Below, piece after piece: positions 61,639 to 64,000 of a stretch of 64,000 nt of DNA. How positions within the stretch are numbered: the first letter of the stretch is position 1; the number at the start of each line of letters is the position of its first letter. The DNA lies in assembly GCF_019880585.1 (NCBI RefSeq), contig NZ_JAINVV010000010.1:62001-126000 (forward strand), read 5' to 3'. The notes beneath the pieces were generated by a model, which did no database searches, was not told the DNA's origin, and worked only from the letters and a program-made list of their open reading frames with translations. The position numbers and the translations under genes are program-made. The DNA comes from Sphingomonas colocasiae (GTDB lineage: Bacteria; Pseudomonadota; Alphaproteobacteria; Sphingomonadales; Sphingomonadaceae).

Positions 61639-63999
61639 TCAGTCTAAGGGCTTTGCGGGATCCGCCAGATAACGATCGAACCACTCGAAGATGCTGCCCC
61701 ACATGTGCCGGACATTGCCCGGACTGGACGGCGTATGCCCCTCTCCGGCGTACCGCAGATAGCGCGCTTCCTTCTTTTGCTCGTAAAGGGCGGTGAACAT
61801 CATGTCGTACTGATTCATGTTGAACACATCCATGTCGGAATGGATCAGCATGACCGGTGCCGTGATCTCGCGAGCGTTGAAAAGCGGACTGTTGCGCACA
61901 TATGCGTCGGGATTGTCCCAGATGCTGACGCCAGTACCTGTGTCGCTGTCGATGCCGTTGGCCTCGTAACGCATGCTCTCGCCTTTGAACGGCAGGCGGT
62001 CGGCATAATAGCGGCGGTGGATGATCCCGTCGAACCGGTGGCTGTACATGTCCGACCAACCGTTAAGCGACACGACCGCCTTGAACCGCCGCATCTGCGT
62101 CGCGAGCCAAAGCGAGGCGTAGCCGCCTTGGCTGACGCCGATCAGGCCAATCCGGTGCGGGTCGGCGTAACCCTGCGCTATCAGGGCGTCGAGACTGGCG
62201 TCGACGGCATCCGGCATTCCACCCATCGGATTGGGCGGCCGGTTGGTCAGAAAATGCGACGTGTTCGGCTTCAGGACGATGTAGCCGCGCGCTGCGAGAA
62301 GGTGCCAATCGAGCGTGGAGGATGATCCCAGCCGGTTGTACTGTTGGCTGATGGGCTCGTCACACCGGCCGAGGACGCCCGGATAGATGTCTACCACGAC
62401 AGGGTACCGTTTGCCGGGCTTGTAACCAGACGGCAGGATCATGCAGGAGGTGATTTCGCGACGCCCCAATGACGTGTCCATCGCATAGCGAAGGGTGGTG
62501 AAGTGGGTCTGGTCGATCTGCTTCAAATTGTCGTTGATGCTGGTGACGTCTTGCGTCGGCTCTCCGCTCCTGCGGGTCTGGACGAGCGTGCCGTCCTCGC
62601 TGGTAGTCACGAACAGACCTTGACCGCTCGCACCGCTCATCGCCAGCAATTGCGACGACCGCGACGGAAAATCCGCGTAAGTTTGCCGGCCGTTCGCGAG
62701 ATCGAGCGACAGCACGCGGAACCCTTCGCGACGCCGGACCATGAATTGTGCGAATCGGGCGTAGGGCGGATGATAGGATTCATAGGCCTGGGCGGTCGTC
62801 AGCTCCAACGGCCCGTCCGCCGCATTGGTTAGCGGGGTCGCGTCGCGGCCGGGAGTAACGCGCCATATCCGCCCGCCGGCGAGGACGGCCATAGAGCGGC
62901 CGTCCGAGTCGATGGGAAGCGCGCTGGCGACCGGGAGCGATTGCGTTAGATTGTCGTGGCGGCCGCTGGCGTCGAGCAGATACCAGTCGGCCCGCGCGGG
63001 AGGATTTGCCACGTTGTCCAGCGCCGGTCCCCGATAGGTGAAGGTCGGGTTGGCGGCGGGATCGGCGAGCGCGCGGGCAAACACCGCCAGCCGGTCGCGA
63101 ATCCATACCGCGCGCTCGGGCTTCTGGAAAATGCCGCGCTCGCGTTCGCTGGCGAGATCGAGTCCCCGGTGTGGCAGCGCGCGCACCGAGTTACGCGCGA
63201 CATCGACATCGTGGAACATACCGCTGCGCACGCCGGCACCCATGGTCCAACCGAAGAACGCCAGGCGATTGCGATCCTGCGCCCATTGCAACGTGTTGGG
63301 ATATACGTCCTTTGTCGGGGCGGGATCCATCACGGCGCCGGTTCGCAGGTCGATGATTTCCAGCTTCGATCGTGAGGTGACCCAGTCCAGATCGGCGACA
63401 CCCGGGTCTGACTGAACCTTCGCGAACTGGCGAAGCGCGGCCACAAAGCGACCGTCGTGCGACACCGCAATCGAATGGTATAGCGCGTTCGACAGCGTCG
63501 ACATCGTGCCAGTGGCGAGATCGACCTTCATCAGGCGGCCATCCAGCGGCCGTTCGCTGCGGCTCGTGGCGTGGCTCTCAACCTCGCTGACCGAAAGCCC
63601 GCCGCTCCACGCCGTGTTCCAGTCCCGCCACAGCGACTTGCCAGTCGTGCGGCGCATCGCCTCGATCGGCTGATGCCCCGCCGTGAAGGCGGGAAAAACG
63701 AAAGCTTGCGGCGAAACCCAGACCGCTGGCGTTCCCGAGAAGTTTCTGAGGTAGGGCGCGGCGTCGAAGTTCGATGTCTTGCCGGTCTCGAAATCATAAA
63801 CGCCCATGGAATAGGCGCCCGCGGTCGTGCGGTGATAGGCGAGATAGCGTCCATCGGGCGAAAAGCTTTCCAGCCAGCGACTGTCCGCGCCATCGTCTTC
63901 GCCGAGCTGTATTGGCGCGGCGTGCGGGTTCAGCGTGTCGATCGCCATCAGCCGGTTGCCCCGCGTGCCGTACTGGTCGTCGCCGCTGTAATCGCGCAC
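61639..63999 (-). CDS. S9 prolyl-oligopeptidase family protein (start cut by window end)
   Basis: The last 786 residues of a large serine peptidase. The N-terminal part has beta-propeller repeats (SFSPDGRYLAYHR, AVSHDGRFVAALR). The C-terminal alpha/beta-hydrolase domain has the nucleophile in IGVSQGGYA (Ser codon at 62131-62133), an Asp in HSDMDVFN and the His in GEGHTPSSP (61735-61737). It belongs with dipeptidyl/acylaminoacyl peptidases; a lasso-peptide isopeptidase is a less likely alternative. The frame continues past the right edge, so the signal peptide and start are not seen. Confidence 0.85.
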   Translation of the reverse strand: MRDYSGDDQYGTRGNRLMAIDTLNPHAAPIQLGEDDGADSRWLESFSPDGRYLAYHRTTAGAYSMGVYDFETGKTSNFDAAPYLRNFSGTPAVWVSPQAFVFPAFTAGHQPIEAMRRTTGKSLWRDWNTAWSGGLSVSEVESHATSRSERPLDGRLMKVDLATGTMSTLSNALYHSIAVSHDGRFVAALRQFAKVQSDPGVADLDWVTSRSKLEIIDLRTGAVMDPAPTKDVYPNTLQWAQDRNRLAFFGWTMGAGVRSGMFHDVDVARNSVRALPHRGLDLASERERGIFQKPERAVWIRDRLAVFARALADPAANPTFTYRGPALDNVANPPARADWYLLDASGRHDNLTQSLPVASALPIDSDGRSMAVLAGGRIWRVTPGRDATPLTNAADGPLELTTAQAYESYHPPYARFAQFMVRRREGFRVLSLDLANGRQTYADFPSRSSQLLAMSGASGQGLFVTTSEDGTLVQTRRSGEPTQDVTSINDNLKQIDQTHFTTLRYAMDTSLGRREITSCMILPSGYKPGKRYPVVVDIYPGVLGRCDEPISQQYNRLGSSSTLDWHLLAARGYIVLKPNTSHFLTNRPPNPMGGMPDAVDASLDALIAQGYADPHRIGLIGVSQGGYASLWLATQMRRFKAVVSLNGWSDMYSHRFDGIIHRRYYADRLPFKGESMRYEANGIDSDTGTGVSIWDNPDAYVRNSPLFNAREITAPVMLIHSDMDVFNMNQYDMMFTALYEQKKEARYLRYAGEGHTPSSPGNVRHMWGSIFEWFDRYLADPAKPLD

Positions 64000-64000
64000 G

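Overview
The window is high-GC DNA with tightly packed, often ATGA-overlapping genes. The gene families point to an aerobic alphaproteobacterium of the Sphingomonadaceae type: a long-form isocitrate lyase with an adjacent ScfR/RamB-like regulator, an ATP12 assembly factor, a DUF3576 lipoprotein, a carbohydrate-type TonB-dependent receptor, and an HTH-RibB fusion. Species cannot be named from the sequence alone.

Positions 1-41548 look like ordinary chromosome. In order they hold the end of an M20 amidohydrolase and an ASCH-like protein; a crotonase and flavin monooxygenase pair; a rubrerythrin / Fe-S protein / DUF3501 module; isocitrate lyase divergent from its probable regulator; hisN, prs, nadE and gltX; a TonB-like protein; a riboflavin operon (small membrane protein, ribD, ribE, HTH-ribB-RibA-like fusion, ribH); GNAT, exbD, a lipoprotein, crcB, an RluC/RluD-type pseudouridine synthase, a PaiB-like protein, a HAD phosphatase and ATP12; an Old Yellow Enzyme and an EamA exporter; a 1-kb gene-free stretch made of two diverged copies of one element; a UbiH-type hydroxylase, ftsK and lolA; a beta-barrel protein; DUF3576, leuS, lptE and holA; and a secreted M20 peptidase. 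Four copies of an 88-92 bp REP-like inverted repeat lie between genes.

Positions 41671-42328 look like a junction: a terminator, a degenerate tRNA-Gln whose 3' part is conserved but whose 5' part has decayed, and the last 43 codons of a DDE transposase. Right of it (42364-64000) lies an accessory carbohydrate-use locus: TonB-dependent receptor, MFS sugar porter, two short-chain dehydrogenases, two paralogous exported GH29-like proteins, a split UxaA-type dehydratase, an enolase-superfamily dehydratase, a fuconolactonase-like amidohydrolase, a FAH-family diketo-acid hydrolase, a quinone-type D-lactate dehydrogenase, an exported esterase, a beta-helix protein, an IclR regulator, a DUF5681 protein and a truncated S9 peptidase.

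Together these genes fit uptake of a glycan or glycoside, release of a sugar, and its non-phosphorylative oxidation (sugar, lactone, acid, 2-keto-3-deoxy acid, 2,4-diketo-3-deoxy acid) to pyruvate plus lactate. The dld gene suggests the lactate is D-lactate, which would point to a 6-deoxy-D-hexose rather than L-fucose. A 36-bp block with paired TGACAC/TGGCAC repeats precedes both the receptor and the second glycosidase and may be the shared operator.
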